Both the position numbers and the translations under genes were made by a program. From positions 54,423,060 to 54,487,059 of the forward strand of contig NC_090746.1 in NCBI RefSeq assembly GCF_036898095.1: a stretch of DNA of 64,000 bases. The letters run 5' to 3'. The DNA is from Palaemon carinicauda. Taxonomy: Eukaryota; Arthropoda; Malacostraca; Decapoda; Palaemonidae. The notes beneath the pieces are model-generated. The model saw only the letters and a program-made list of their open reading frames with translations. It did no database searches and was not told the origin of the DNA. This document shows positions 35,358 through 48,000 of the stretch, piece by piece; position 1 is the stretch's first letter; every line of letters starts with the position of its first letter.

Positions 35358-37552
35358 CTAACACACTATTTAATCCTTCTGTTGATGATAGCCTAACAGT
35401 TAAGTACAGCATATACTTTTATGTAATTTGTAAATTAAAACATTTTATGCAGTAATATACAGTACTGTATAAAAATACAGTTTATGGTGAGAAAATACCT
35501 GACCCGGCCTATCTTTAAATTGGAATAAAAAGTGAAATTAATCATTAGAAAATATATCTTGCAATACATCTAGGATATTTATGACATCCCTGCATGATAC
35601 TGACATCAGTCAGGACATATATACCTAGAGCATTCTTTTTAAAATGTGCGATATTTTTACATACTGCAGCATCTCTACTTGAACAAATACTAAATCAATA
35701 ATAAGATGAAAACCATATGTAAGTTAGGCCTTTATCGATTTCCCAAGAGATACAAGAAACAAAGAAATTGATAAGTTGTGTCTCTGTCTCTCAAAGACAT
35801 TTCTTGAAGTTAATGAGAGGTAGACAATGCCAAAAAGACAATAAACATTAATCTGATATCTTGAAGTATAATTTCATTTCTATTCTAAGAGTATAAAGCA
35901 TGCATCAAAGTAAACAATGCTTTCTTTAGTTACTAGTTGTAGAAGAATAATGAGATGCTAAAAACATCCTACACATTTAAGAGGAAAATGCTTGTGAATA
36001 TAAGAAAGGAATCTGTGTCATAAAATGTGAATTCCTAAAACAAATAGCAAAACATCAAGATTTTAGAGGTAAAGTAGGTTTGCTTACATTTGAAAGGTAG
36101 GGATTACTACTGAAAATTTCATAGAGATGAAAACAAATGCTTTACCGTATTTTAAAGTATTCAAGATATCACAAAAAAAATTTGATAAAAAAGGTAAAAT
36201 AAATTCTGAATACTATAATTTATTTCCCCTTAGGCTACTGATTTTGCCTTTGGAGACTTTAAATAACTGGAGGAATTTCCAACAATTACACACTTGCATT
36301 AATTATTCCTTCGTCAGCTAACCCTTTGCCTTTCTTCAAAGCTAGTTGCTCTGTAAGATACCTAGATTGCAAGGCACAAAACTAAGTAGGTAACTGGATC
36401 CTTATATCCCTCCTCTCACTAAGGCAAGACCTCTTAAACAATATAGTTTTAATTTGGGAGATGGCGTTTCATATCGTAGATGCTCTTAATTTTTCTCATT
36501 ATGAGTGATGTAGCAGATCAGTTGGTAGATTATATTTTATTTTGTAATAAGTTTTTTTTTTTTGCAGATTTTCACAATACTCTATTTATAGGTGTACTAG
36601 GTCATTAGGGGCCTACCCACACACTTATGATTGGTCTTTAGTGAATATTTAATTTCATGGATTGATACGCTTGATTTCCTGACTGGATGTCCTGTTCTTA
36701 AATCTGGGACTGAGCCATAACTTCTACACCAAGGACTTCTATAATCTCAAGCTGTTTTCTCGTTTGAAAGTGCAATCAAGAACAATTTGCTCATTTCCCA
36801 GCTCTTGGTATCCTAACTGATGTTATCAATAACAGACGTACATTTGTTACATAATATGTTAACTACCATAGCGTATGTTCATTAAAAACATACAATACTC
36901 TTTAATTGTCTTACTTTTATGCAACAGACCTCTTATCACACAAAACTTTAGTGACCATGGAAAATGTTTCCCATGAAAGTCCAACCCAACCACACAATGC
37001 CTCCATTTTTCTGTACCTTCTATCATCAATTTAAATTTTCACCGATATGTCCTTTACATTGGTGCAATCTTTGTGTTCTGGGGTCTGTTTTACAAATATC
37101 ATTGTGTATACTGTACTTAACACTTCTCATTCATGGATGGTAGTGTCCATCAACTTATAGCATGAATGCATATTGTCAACTTTCAGTATTTTTAAATTGA
37201 GGATTTTGGTTGTAAGCCATTTTGGATGGCTTAATTTTCCAATGTAATGCTGAGGAATGATTCAATTTTGTAAGGGTAGTGTCTGGGTAGCATTATAGCT
37301 TTATCACAGCCTAGTTTAAATTATTGTTTTACCATATTCTCTTCATTTTGATTAGTTTGCCTTCATGAAGTTTTAGTATTATATTTTTAGGGCACTTGAC
37401 CATCATCATGCAAGAGTTATGGTAGTGCTGTGGAAGAGGATGATGACCCTATACCTTGTTCATGTCGACAACAATATTTGCTTTGACAGAATTTTACCAA
37501 ATTAAAAAGTAACAGTTCTTGGTTTTGAAGAGCCTTACTAACCTAAAAGTAA
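35358..37552. other. AT-rich intron sequence, no feature seen
   Basis: Presumed par-1 intron of about 2.2 kb. I see nothing recognisable. Confidence 0.45.
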
Positions 37553-37963
37553 GTAGTAGGTTGGCCAGGGCACCAGCCACCCATTGAGATACTACCGCTA
37601 GACATTGGGTCATTTGACTGGCCAGACAACTTACAACACTGAGATTAATTAAACATTTCTTCTTCGCCCAAGGGGTTAACTACCTAACTGTATTTGCTCT
37701 TTGGGTACTTTCCTCATAGCAAGGGTAGGAAAGACTCCTTAGCTATGGTAAGCAGCTCTTCTAGGAGAAGGACACTCCAAAATCAAACCATTGCTCTGTA
37801 GTCTTGGGTAGTGCCACAACCTCTGTACCATGGTCTTTCACTGTCTTGGGTTAGAATTCTCTCGATTCAGGGTACACTATTCTATATTATTTCTCCCCCC
37901 CCCTTTTTTTTAACACAATTATATATTCTTTCTCTTCCTCTTTTCTTTTTATTTTTAAGTATA
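37553..37963 (+). repeat. Composite repeat part A, split from its part B by DIRS element 2
   Basis: Colinear with 27644-28130 up to 'tttttaagtata', where DIRS element 2 begins. The rest of the unit resumes at 44761. Confidence 0.8.
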
Positions 37964-37994
37964 TCACAAAATTTTAAGTAATTTATATTTTTCC

Positions 37995-38187
37995 TAACAG
38001 TTCTTACCTCGAACTACTTTCTTAGGAGTATCTGGGGATCTCCTCCCAACCGACCAGAATTTTGTGTAGTTTCCCCTATCTCCGTTTTCCCTAGTGGGGT
38101 CCCTCTGTGGCGGATGGATACTCGCCCTGAGGCGACCCGGGTCAGCGTGCGAGATCAAGGAGCTAGGTCTCGGTCGTCAGTAAGCTT
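37995..38187. repeat. DIRS element 2 left inverted terminal repeat
   Basis: Pairs with about 44557-44745: 'aaccgaccagaattttgtg', 'gaggcgacccgggtcagcg', 'gtcagtaagcttt'. The tandem duplication begins inside it. Confidence 0.88.
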
Positions 38188-38249
38188 TTGATAACCATAT
38201 ATTCGAACTCCTGTAAGACACTCGGGGAAGGCTGGGCGGGCAATAACCC

Positions 38250-38351
38250 GAAAGTAGTTCGAGGTAAGTACTGTTAGGAAAAATACAAATTACTTAAAAT
38301 TTGTGATTTGTTCCATCACGGAGTACTTACCTCGAACTACTTTCTTAGGAG
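38250..38351. repeat. DIRS element 2 ICR, first copy
   Basis: The inverse of the left terminus, ending TTTGTGA at 38306, is joined to the inverse of the right terminus starting TTTGTTCC at 38307. Confidence 0.87.
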
Positions 38352-38718
38352 ACTTACACTTTAGGAGGTGGGAGTGAACTTATAGGGTGGGGGACCCTAT
38401 TAACACCATGAGACTGAACCTAGATAGGAGGCTAGGTTTAGCTGACATATAAGACAGGGTTGAAGACTCGGGGGAACTACGCAAAAGACTTTCTAATGCC
38501 TATGTAACTCACCTCTATGAAAATCATCCGGACATGGGCGTCTCCAACGATCAACTCTCACATGGGCGGAGGACAAGGAAAAGGAACTGGGGAAGCAAGG
38601 AAAGGGGGGGTCAGCGTGCGAGAGCAAGGAGCTAGGTCTCGGTCGTCAGTAAGCTTTTGATAACCATATATTCGAACTCCTGTAAGACACTCGGGGAAGG
38701 CTGGGCGGGCAATAACCC

Positions 38719-38820
38719 GAAAGTAGTTCGAGGTAAGTACTGTTAGGAAAAATACAAATTACTTAAAATTTGTGATTTGTTCCATCACGGAGTACTTACC
38801 TCGAACTACTTTCTTAGGAG
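38719..38820. repeat. DIRS element 2 ICR, second copy
   Basis: Same sequence as 38250-38351, shifted by 469 bp through the tandem duplication. An element with two ICRs could template two alternative end joinings. Confidence 0.87.
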
Positions 38821-39140
38821 ACTTACACTTTAGGAGGTGGGAGTGAACTTATAGGGTGGGGGACCCTATTAACACCATGAGACTGAACCTAGATAGGAGG
38901 CTAGGTTTAGCTGACATATAAGACAGGGTTGAAGACTCGGGGGAACTACGCAAAAGACTTTCTAATGCCTATGTAACTCGCCTCTATGAAAATCATCCGG
39001 ACATGGGCGTCTCCAACGATCAACTCTCACATGGGCGGAGGACAAGGAAAGGGAACTGAGGGGAAGCAAGGAAAGGGGGGGTAAGGAGGAACTTGTGTCA
39101 CTTGGAATTACTTCCCTCGGGCTTCCCCGAGGCTTCAACC

Positions 39141-40330
39141 TTAAACCTGTTGGAGTGCGGAAATGACTGGCTCAATGGAGAAGGAGTCCAAAGACTTCCT
39201 TATACAGTCTTTCAGGTAATGGGCCGTAAACGTAGACTGTCTGGACCACATACCTGCTTTCAGAATCTGGCTAACTGCCATGTTCTTGTCAAAGGCCAAG
39301 GACGTGCTGAGACCTCTAATGTCATGGGGGCGCGGTTTTCCCGGCACCGTGGATCCGTCACTGTCATAAGCCTTCTTTATGACTTGTCGCAGCCAGATAA
39401 GAGATGGTGTTCTTGGACACCGCTTTCTTCACATGGCCCGAGGAAACACACACACTTTTGATCCCCGGTCGAAACCTGGCTGTCCTTACAATATATTTTC
39501 TGACCGGGCACAAAGACATGTCTTCGGGGTTGTCCGAACGTGGAATTGCTGGGACTGAGAAACCCTCGAATCTAGGGTCCAAGGCAGCAGGATTTTGAGT
39601 CTTGGCCACAAAGTCCGGAAGAAACTTAGAGCTCAGGTCTTTCCAACCTTTCGAGCGTGAGACCCGTGGAGGTCGCTAACTCCTTTAGCGGAGGCCAAGG
39701 CTAGGAGGAACACCGTTTTAAGGGTAAGGTCTTTAACGTGAATATCCATGAGCGGTTCGAAGGATGGCTTAGATAGGACCTTAAGAACTCTGGCTACGTC
39801 CCATTGCGGTACTCTAGAGGAGCGGGGGGAACATGATAGCTCAAAACTCCTGATGAGCATAGAGATTTGCCGAGAGGCCCCTAGGTCGAGTCCCTTGAGG
39901 AGAAAAAGTTGGCCCAGCGCGGCTCGAACTCCCTTGATAGCTGGGATAGAAACACCCAGGTCGTCCCTCAGGTGGACCCGGAAGTCTGCGATCTTATGTA
40001 TAGATGCGTCCAACAGTCTCAGGTTCTGGGAGGCGCACCACCTTACGAATGTGGCCCATTTCGCCTGGTAAACCATGACTAAGAATTTCCTTAGATAACC
40101 AGTCATCCTCGCGGCGGTCTTTGACGAGTACCCTTCCTTCCTCAGCAGACGCTCGATAACCTCCACGCGTGTAGCCGGAGGGACCGAGGGTTTTCGTGAC
40201 TTTCTGAAGTGGGGCTGACAGAGGTCTTCCATGTCTGGCAGCAGCCACGTCGGGAGGATAGCTAACTCCTTCAGGTCTACGAACCACTCTCTCTCCGGCC
40301 ACCAGGCCGCTACCAAAGTCATCTGCATGT
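39141..40330 (-). pseudogene. DIRS tyrosine recombinase, element 2, broken
   Basis: Recognised in pieces. The N-terminal half has 'VYQAKWATFVRWCASQN' (about 40040-40080). The Arg-box reads 'ALASAKGVSDLHG' with Gly in place of the catalytic Arg. The C-terminal piece at 39141-39347 has 'PHDIRGLSTSLAF' and 'TFTAHYLKD', so HxxR and Tyr remain. At least three frame changes separate the parts, one of which fuses YR to the end of pol near 40200. Confidence 0.85.
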
Positions 40331-42010
40331 TCCTTGACCGTCTGACTCTGTTGAGGACCTATCTGAGGGTCCCGAAGGGTGGGAAGGCGTACAAGTCGAG
40401 TCCGTCACACGGGTGCTGGAAGGCGTCCTCAAACGCTGCTGCTGGGTCTGGAACTGGAGAACAGAATATGGGGAGCTGGGCGTTGAGCCTCATGGCGAAC
40501 AGGTCTATCACCGTCGACCCCCACTTGTGGAGGACTGCTTGGGCCACCTTCGTGTGTAGAGACCATTCTGACCCTACCACCTGACCTACTCTGCTGAGGC
40601 CGTCGGCTAAGACGTTCTTCCCTGGAATGAATCTGGCCGTTACTTTGATGTGCTCCTTCTCGGCCCATTCCAGAATCCTTGATGTGAGGTCGCACAACTC
40701 CCTCGACTTGAGTCCTCCCTGAGTCTTCGCATAGGCTACCATGGTGGCGTTGTCCAACATGAGAGCCACCGTGTTTCCTCGGAGACAATGAACTAACCTT
40801 GTGAGTGCTCTCTGGACCGCTAACAGCTCGAGTTCGTTTATGTGCAAGGCCCTCTCCTCCGGGGACCATTTTCCCTTTGCTGTTTCTTCGAGGAGATGGG
40901 CTCCCCACCCCTCCTTCGACGCATCTGTGAAGAACATCATCTCTGGAGGGGTGGTCGCGAATGGCATTCCTTTCAAGGTGTTCGTCCTGTCGGACCACCA
41001 CCGCAGTATTTCCTTGGTCCCCGGTGACAAGTCGACCATATTGTGTGGAGAATCTCCCCGAGACCAGAGTTCCTTCAGGTTCCATTGAACCGTTCTTAGT
41101 TTGAGCCTTCCCTGAGGGACCAACTTCTCCAATGATACCAGGTGGCCCACTAATCTCTGCCAGTCCTTGGCTCTCCTTGGAAGGGGTGAAGTACCTGATC
41201 CAGTGTCGAGCCTCTCTACGGCGGGGAATGCTTTCCTCAACTTGGAGTCCAGGACCATCCCCAGGTATGTCATCCTGATGGAGGGAACTAACTGCGACTT
41301 TTCCCTGTTGATGGTGATCCCCAAGTCCCTGCAGAACTGTAACACTTTAGCGCCTTGCTCCTTCAATACTGCCTCCGAGGCTGAAAAAAGCAACCAGTCA
41401 TCTAGGTAGCAGATCAACCTGATCCCCTGCTTGTGGGCCCAGCTGACACTGCGGTGGACACCCTCGTGAACACCTGCAGGGCTGTCGACAGGCCGAAGCA
41501 TAGGGTCCTGAATTGCAGAGACTGGGAACCCCACTTCACTCTAAGAAACTTCCTGCTGGAGGGGTGGACAGGGATCTGAAAATATGCATCCTTGAGGTCC
41601 AGGGACATCATGAAATCCCCTTCCCTTAAGGCTGGCAGCACTGACTTCAGTGTGTCCATCTTGAAGTCCGTCTTGCTGATGAACTTGAGAGGCGAGAGGT
41701 CGATGACCGGTCTCCAACCCCCTGTCACCTCCACCAGAAAGAGCATGCTGTAGGACCCGGGGGTTCGAGTCCTTGATTGGTTCTAGCGCTCCCTTGTTCA
41801 GCATGGCTGACACCTCGTCTTGTAGTGCTGCCTTTTCAAGGGGTCCTTGGGTGCCAGCCATTCTGCCCGTTGATCGGGAATCAGAGGGGGCGGTTCCGTC
41901 AGGAAGGGAACCCTGTATCCCTCCCTCAGGACTGTTACAGACCACAGATCCGCCCCGTTGTCTCCCCATGCTTGCCAATAACGTTTGAGGCATCCCCCTA
42001 CCTGAGGCTT
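40240..42010 (-). pseudogene. DIRS pol: RT, RNase H, methyltransferase-like, element 2
   Basis: The RT has 'SLDLKDAYFQIPVH' and an intact YLDDW catalytic box (about 41391-41405), but a frameshift near 41440 splits the palm. RNase H follows in the same frame with 'FFTDASKEGWGAHLL', 'ELELLAV', 'LMLDNATMVAY' and 'VLADGLSR'. Next comes the Dam-like methyltransferase region with 'IDLFAMRLNAQLPIF' and 'YAFPPF', interrupted by a TAG near 40359. The frame 40359-41534 (391 codons) is the longest surviving piece. Confidence 0.87.
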
Positions 42011-42036
42011 CGGCAGGAGTAGGGGGGCCTCTCTCC

Positions 42037-44417
42037 CTACCTCCTTCTGGAAGCGCGACTAGAACGGCATCTCCTGGAGCCGGAGTATTTTGCCCTAAAG
42101 GAGGCCTGAGGGGTAGTACTTCCTCTACGGAAGGGCTGCGAGGATTGTTGCCAGGACAAAGAAGGAGAATCTCTTCTTGTCGGGGCCGTAGAAGGGCGGG
42201 GTCCGTCCGGCGCAACCCTTCTATGAGCGGGACGTCTCACTGCAGGGAGTCTGGGCTCCCCTGCCTCCTTGAGCTTGCGTACTCTCTCCACAGCCTCTTC
42301 AACTGCTTTCAGGGGGAAGACGGAGTCACCCCACACCGGCGAGTTCCTCAGGCACTTTGCTTCGCGTTCGGGAAGCTTACGGTACAGCCTGTTAAGCACC
42401 GTGTCTCTCATCCGTAACACCCAGTTAGCTGTCTGTGTGAGGGACTGAAAGGTGAGGAATTTCATAGCCCTCCCCCCTGAGCGGATCAGTTCCTGGAGCA
42501 TTGCCTGCTTTTCCGGCACTGTTAGGTCATGAGACAGTTGGAAGCCAGCCAACGTGCATGCCCACCAGTCTAGCCACGAGGTCACGTTCACTATATCTTG
42601 GGCCGTACTGTATCTTCCATCATGGAAGCCTCCGCTGGTGAGAAGCACACTGGAACAGAGGGTCCTGTCTTCCGAACTGCCTTGGTTGAGAGTAGCTATT
42701 GCCGCCTCCACTGCACGGGGTCCAGAATGCCGCCCGTCCGGAACATAAAACCTCTTCTGGGTCCTTAGCCCAGGAGTAGCTTGAAGGACCCTTGGGCTCT
42801 AAGAGAGTTCACTTGTCCTGCGACATATCTGTCAACGTACTCCATCCCCAGTTTCACATCCGGAGCCAACGGAAGGGTCAAGGATGGCTTCTGTTGGACG
42901 GGGTTATCCACCATCCTCCCCAACCCTGTCCCCAACCCTGCTCCGTCAACGGCTTCGGTTCGTCTAGCCTGTGATGGTGTCTAATAAGGGCTAGGACCTT
43001 CCTATACGAAGACACCTCGTCAGCGGAACACTCTCTGCGTCCATCAGACCGTCAACCACCAGGTCCTCCGTGTCGGGTACATCGACGAGCACGGATGGAT
43101 CCATGTAGGAGGCTGTGTCGTCTTCTTCCGGCTGGTTCGATGGAGCGGATGCCTCCGTCACAGGTGGAGCCGCCGAGACGGAGGTAGCCGTCATGGGTCT
43201 ACCTCCGCTCGGGGAGATCCGTGGGGTACTGGAACCGTGGTGTACCACCGGTTGACCAGGGTGCTTTGACAGAGCTGCCGTGGTACTGGGTACGAATGCC
43301 ATGATACCGGGCCGAAACAGCGGCTTTCTCCGCTGGGCGGATGGAGCCGGTGACTTGGCGTGCAATGGCAGGGCTAAGTCAACATGTGTAGACGGCTTCG
43401 ACCGACGGGCAGATCGAGCCGACGCCACACGGGGCAAGGGCACGAGGGCGGCTCCAGAGGCCAATGAGGCAGACACTGGAGTGGCAGAGGCCCTGTTCGA
43501 CCCACTACAGGGGAAAGCTGCTTGAGCCCACTTGTCTCTGGAAGAGTGCCTCTTCTTGCTCTTCCTCCTCGAGGTCTTCGCCCGTTTCCTGGAAGGGCCT
43601 GAACGAGAGCTAGACTTCCTCCTTCGAGACCTCTTCCGCTTCCTTCTCGCCTCCCAGGGGTCGGAGTCCTCCGATGATGACGATGAGTAAGAGGAGGAAG
43701 AGCCGGAAGAGGAGCTTGCTGAGTCCTCCGTCAATGATGCAGGGTCCGGCGTGAAGGGCTGCATGAAGTGTGACGGGAGCGTAGACGAAGGCGCCAGGGG
43801 AGTCCGTAGAGCCTTCCTGGAAGCGAACCAACCCGCGAATTCCTCATCCTGACGCATTGGCGATCTGAAGGGCGTCCTTGGCGCCGTCCAGACGATGGAA
43901 TCGGGGTTCGAAGAACCTGTAGGCTACCTCTCTTTGTCTAATCCTCCCCCGGGCGCTGTAGTACCTGAAATACACTGCCACGATGCATGAGAAGGAGCCG
44001 ATCCAGTCTTCCCCCACACCGGGTCTTCGGCCGAGAAGGGTCCTGCAGGCACCAGAACCTCGTCTCCTGAACACACTCTCCCCCCCCCCCACACACGCCT
44101 GCGTAGCAACAACTGTCCCCACATCAATCACATCAGACTCATGGGGAACGGCAATGGGCTGTTTCCCCGCAACGGACTTACCTCGTAGGGGAAGGCGACG
44201 AGGAACCTCTCTCCGACGGAGCGGCAGGTGACGCTAACGACAACACGGCGCCGCCTTCTTTTTCGTGGCGTACAAGGCCCACTGGATTACCGGCCAGGAC
44301 GCACACTCCGGACACGTGGAAGTAGGGGAACACACACTACCCCTACACGAGGAGCGAAAGCCACACACCACAGGACTTACCAGCCTTAGGCCCGGGGCAA
44401 CGACGTTGGGATTCCAT
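42037..44417 (-). pseudogene. DIRS gag (ORF1), element 2, broken
   Basis: The start is 'MESQRRCPGPKAGKSCG' from the ATG at 44417-44415, parallel to element 3. The Cys cluster survives as 'SSCRGSVCSPTSTCPEC' in a shifted frame. The middle (42991-43857) encodes an acidic Ser-rich then Arg/Lys-rich stretch, 'KKRHSSRDKW'. The C-terminal half (42037-42711) has 'SSWLDWWACTLAGF' and 'VPRLRP'-type linkers, and ends in the Arg-rich 'RSSRASRRR' shared with element 3. Several frameshifts occur. Confidence 0.82.
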
Positions 44418-44426
44418 AAGGAAGCA

Positions 44427-44565
44427 CTAAAACACCAAGCAACACAAGAACACTGGGAAAGGAGGTGAATAAAAGGGCACAAGGGAATGAGTACAACACG
44501 AGGGAACCGCATGGTAACACAAAGGGTCGGACGGGATGTGAACTACGCCACGACCAGAAGCTTAC
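44427..44565 (-). promoter_or_regulatory. Candidate 5' leader intron of DIRS element 2
   Basis: A GTAAGC donor (44565-44560) at the inner edge of the ITR, and an acceptor 'ggtgttttag' ten bases before the gag ATG. It parallels elements 1 and 3. Confidence 0.4.
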
Positions 44566-44745
44566 TGGCGACCGAGACCTAGCTCCTTGCTCTCGCACGC
44601 TGACCCGGGTCGCCTAAGGGCGGGTATCCATCCACCATAGAGGGACCCCACTAAGGAAAACGGAGATAGGGAAACTACACAAAATTCTGGTCGGTTGGGA
44701 TGAGATCCCCAGATACTCCCAAGAAAGTAGTTCGAGGTAAGTACT
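44557..44745. repeat. DIRS element 2 right inverted terminal repeat
   Basis: Inverted partner of 37995-38187; the upstream end on the coding strand. Confidence 0.88.
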
Positions 44746-44759
44746 CCGTGTTGGAACAA

Positions 44760-44948
44760 TTATAGTTTATATATGAAAGGTCTAATTTATTGTTGTTATT
44801 GTTCTTAAAACATTTGATTTTGATCATTCATGACTTCTCTTGTAGTAAATTTATTTCCTCGTTTCCTTTCCTCGCTGGGCTATTTTACCCTGTTGGAGCT
44901 CTTGGGCGTATAGCATCCTGCTTTTCTGACTATGGTTGTAGCTTAGCT

Positions 44949-44995
<47 letters not shown>

Positions 44996-45011
44996 TAATA
45001 ATAATAATAAA
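44760..45011 (+). repeat. Composite repeat part B with (TAA)n tail, resumed after DIRS element 2
   Basis: Begins 'tatagtttatatatgaaagg', corresponding to the A/B junction in the 27644 copy. It continues with 'ctgggctattttaccctgtt' and 'gttgtagcttagctta', and ends in (TAA)n at 44950-45010. Confidence 0.8.
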
Positions 45012-48000
45012 CCTAAAGCCCCACTGGATGGCATGTGAGATTCTTCCAACACAGTCAAGAAAATATATTTTGATGGGACTGTGATGCTTCTGCCTCCCTT
45101 TTTGCATCAAGTGATAAGAAGTGTTGGGATTCGTGAGGCTCCCACTTCCTCATGCCTTCTTTCTCGCACAAATTTCCCCACCAGAGGGGATTTCCTAGAG
45201 GTTCTTGAAAACTGTTGTTCCCCTAAGGAAAGGTACAAAACAGTATTACATATGTATTACAATGTTATACCTTCACTGTCAACCTGTTTCAACCAACTGA
45301 CTCCCACCGCAAACCACACACATCCCTCCTGCAGCTGCTATAGTCTACAGATCCGTCTAGCATAGACGTCATTCACGATGACAGTGGATAAGCATCAAAT
45401 CTTCATTACCTACACACTCATTTTTGCCCCAGACTGCTGATGCTTGTGGCTCATCCAAAGTCTCCTGTTGACAATGATACAGTATATCCATACAGTTGAC
45501 ATAAACATTAATTCTTGGTGGTTCTGATAAAGGAATATTCCACTCCATAAACATGTTTATCCTCCTCCTCGAGGATTTTCTTTTAAGTAAGATTGATAAG
45601 TCTTCTGACATCAGAACTAGCAATCACTAAAGCTGAATGCATCATTGGAAACAGAATTTGTAGCTTTGTATAATGGAAAAACTATTTCATACTTTATTGT
45701 CAGCAAATTTTTTCTTATATCAAAGTATACTTTTTATTATATTTATCGGCTTTTCACTTTTTTATCGGGCACGAAGATAATTACCGCTATTATCTTAAAA
45801 TGACACGAAATTAAGTGGCACTACAGGAAAAACTTCAAATGACCATTTTGAGATATATTGGTAGGAATAAATATGGTCAGTGCAAAATGATTATCGAACG
45901 GTTAGGTTACCAAAAACCCTAAAACGGTTATTTGCTGTATTCTTATACGCACTGCACTTTATACAAATTTAGTTATTCTAGCTGTGATCTGATTTTGGGA
46001 TGATATTGCTGAGGTGTAACTGGATGATACCTTTATAGTAGGACAATGAAACAGAAGTTGCAGGAGTCTGGACAGCAAAATGGAACAAAACAAAGCCTAA
46101 CATATAAAATTAAGAGAGGCTGCAGCAAGGGGTCAAAGTGACACTTAAAACTCTAGAAATATCTACAGTGCACTGATGGCAATACCCCCACCCATGGCCA
46201 CAACTTCACCCAAGTGCACTAATTTTAACTTTCCCCATATCTCTACGATTTCCATTCAGATAGTTTCCTTTGATTTTCATTCTAGCATTCATGTGGTGTT
46301 CACCAATTTTGCTTTTCCTTCAACTTCTACTAAGTTAATTAGAATGTGTTCTTCATAAAAAAACAGTAATTATTTAAAATCTTAACTTTTCCCAAACTTC
46401 ATAATTTCTAAATGCTCCATCACAAATGGTTTTGAGTTTTGTTAAAACATTGTACAGTATTTTTTTTTAATAAAACATTTTACTATATAGCAAATTCACA
46501 AAATTTAGCACATGACATGTGTATATGAATTACTTCAATAATAATAGATATCCTTTAGCTCTAATATTCTGTATTGATTTGTCTAATGTTTTCTCCATTT
46601 TATTATAAACACTTTTTTTTCGGATTTCAACTTTTCTTAAATCATCTTATCTAAAAATTCTTTACACATTAAGTTTCTTATTTTGTTCCACATACATCTT
46701 AACGTATTTGTATGCCTTCCGACAAAATGATTTGTTTTGTTTAAGCATTTTCTGTAATTTATAGAATTAATAAAAACAGAAAATCCGACAATTTAAAGTA
46801 ACAAATTAAGTTGAACAGAAACATGTCAAAATTGATTTGGAGGATTCAAATGGAAATACTGTTCTACGATAGATTATTCCTCGTTAAATAGTTTCTTTTT
46901 TCTTAGATAAGTTACAACCAAAGTAACTCATTCATTCTATCAACTAGAAATGGTATACTAATCAGCATTGCAGCAATTATAAGAACAATGCATTGGAAGA
47001 GCATATTACTTATACAGAATACAGAAAGATACAATAACCTTAAAAAGATCAAAATACAAAAGTATTTCTGATCAACTTCTCAAATGGCAACTTGAATGGA
47101 AAACACTTCACCTGACCTGATAATGATACAGGGAATTCAAAATGAAGATACTAAATGGTGTTTAGTATCTTCTTGGCAACATAACCCATGACATAACAGC
47201 AGCAACATTTCAGAATTGAGTTACATGGCCATCAATATTAAAAAATCCAATTGTACTTACCCATAATATATAGGGCTGTAGATTACGACAAAATAATGCT
47301 TAGTACAGCCAGGTAGCAATTTCATCAATATACCCACTCATGGGTTGAAGAAAGTCATATGGCTAAACAAAAGGCTGCAAGCCAACATTACAATACTGTA
47401 ACTAAGTTTCTAGTGTTCATTAACAATATGAAGATGTTAAGGTGGTGAGATGAAGCTACAAATAAAATAAGGAAAACAAAATTCTTCAAGACAATTAAGC
47501 TTTGTTATTCTATACTAATAGAAACCAATGCAACACAACTATCATGTAATTATCCTCAAGTCCATGCAGGTGTATAAAAGCTGCATTTGAAAAACTTGTG
47601 TGGAGTGCTTTGGGCATCAAGACATATTGTGGAGATCAAACAATTTTCTTCTTTTCATTTTATTTTCACTGTACTAGTGGGAAGAGGGAGGGAGAAAGGA
47701 CTTAAGAACAATCTATGCAGGTTCACTGTAGCTGATGCTGCAGTTATATTTGTCCACAAATGGGTTGAAACTGATATAGCAAACAATTTGGAATATGACA
47801 TCTCATGGGGACACTTATTAGTCAATCGAGCATATACTAGGGAGACTAGGTATTATCGCACCAGACAGAGCAGCGCAAGTTTGCTCCACTAACTTGATGG
47901 GCCACAGCTTCTAGCGTCGCCAGTCAACACCTTACAACTTCATTTTAACTTCAATCATAATCATTTCCCACAAAGCACAAAATGAAAAGGGTTTTGATGG

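Larger units (their letters stand above)
38142..39080. repeat. 469-bp tandem duplication in DIRS element 2
   Basis: Unit 1 starts 'tcagcgtgcgagatcaagg' at 38142 and unit 2 starts 'tcagcgtgcgagagcaagg' at 38611; they are nearly identical. The unit runs from within the left ITR, through the ICR, to 'caaggaaaggggggg'. The high identity points to a recent event or an assembly artefact. Confidence 0.92.
37964..44759 (-). mobile_element. DIRS element 2 (full-length, defective, ICR duplicated)
   Basis: Same plan and strand as element 1: left terminus TCACAAAATTTT, right terminus GGAACAA, ITRs at about 37995-38187 and 44557-44745. It lies within a composite repeat, whose halves flank it directly, so both boundaries are defined by the interruption. 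A 469-bp tandem duplication near the left end copies the ICR. Its position in a par-1 intron in the sense direction follows from the exon positions. YR, RT and gag are all broken. Confidence 0.92.

Noticed and set aside
45081..45365. 94-codon open frame downstream of DIRS element 2
   Set aside because: No recognisable motif, no splice context, and AT-rich intron composition around it.
47587..47892. 101-codon open frame
   Set aside because: No family resemblance or conserved motif; expected by chance in a window of this size.
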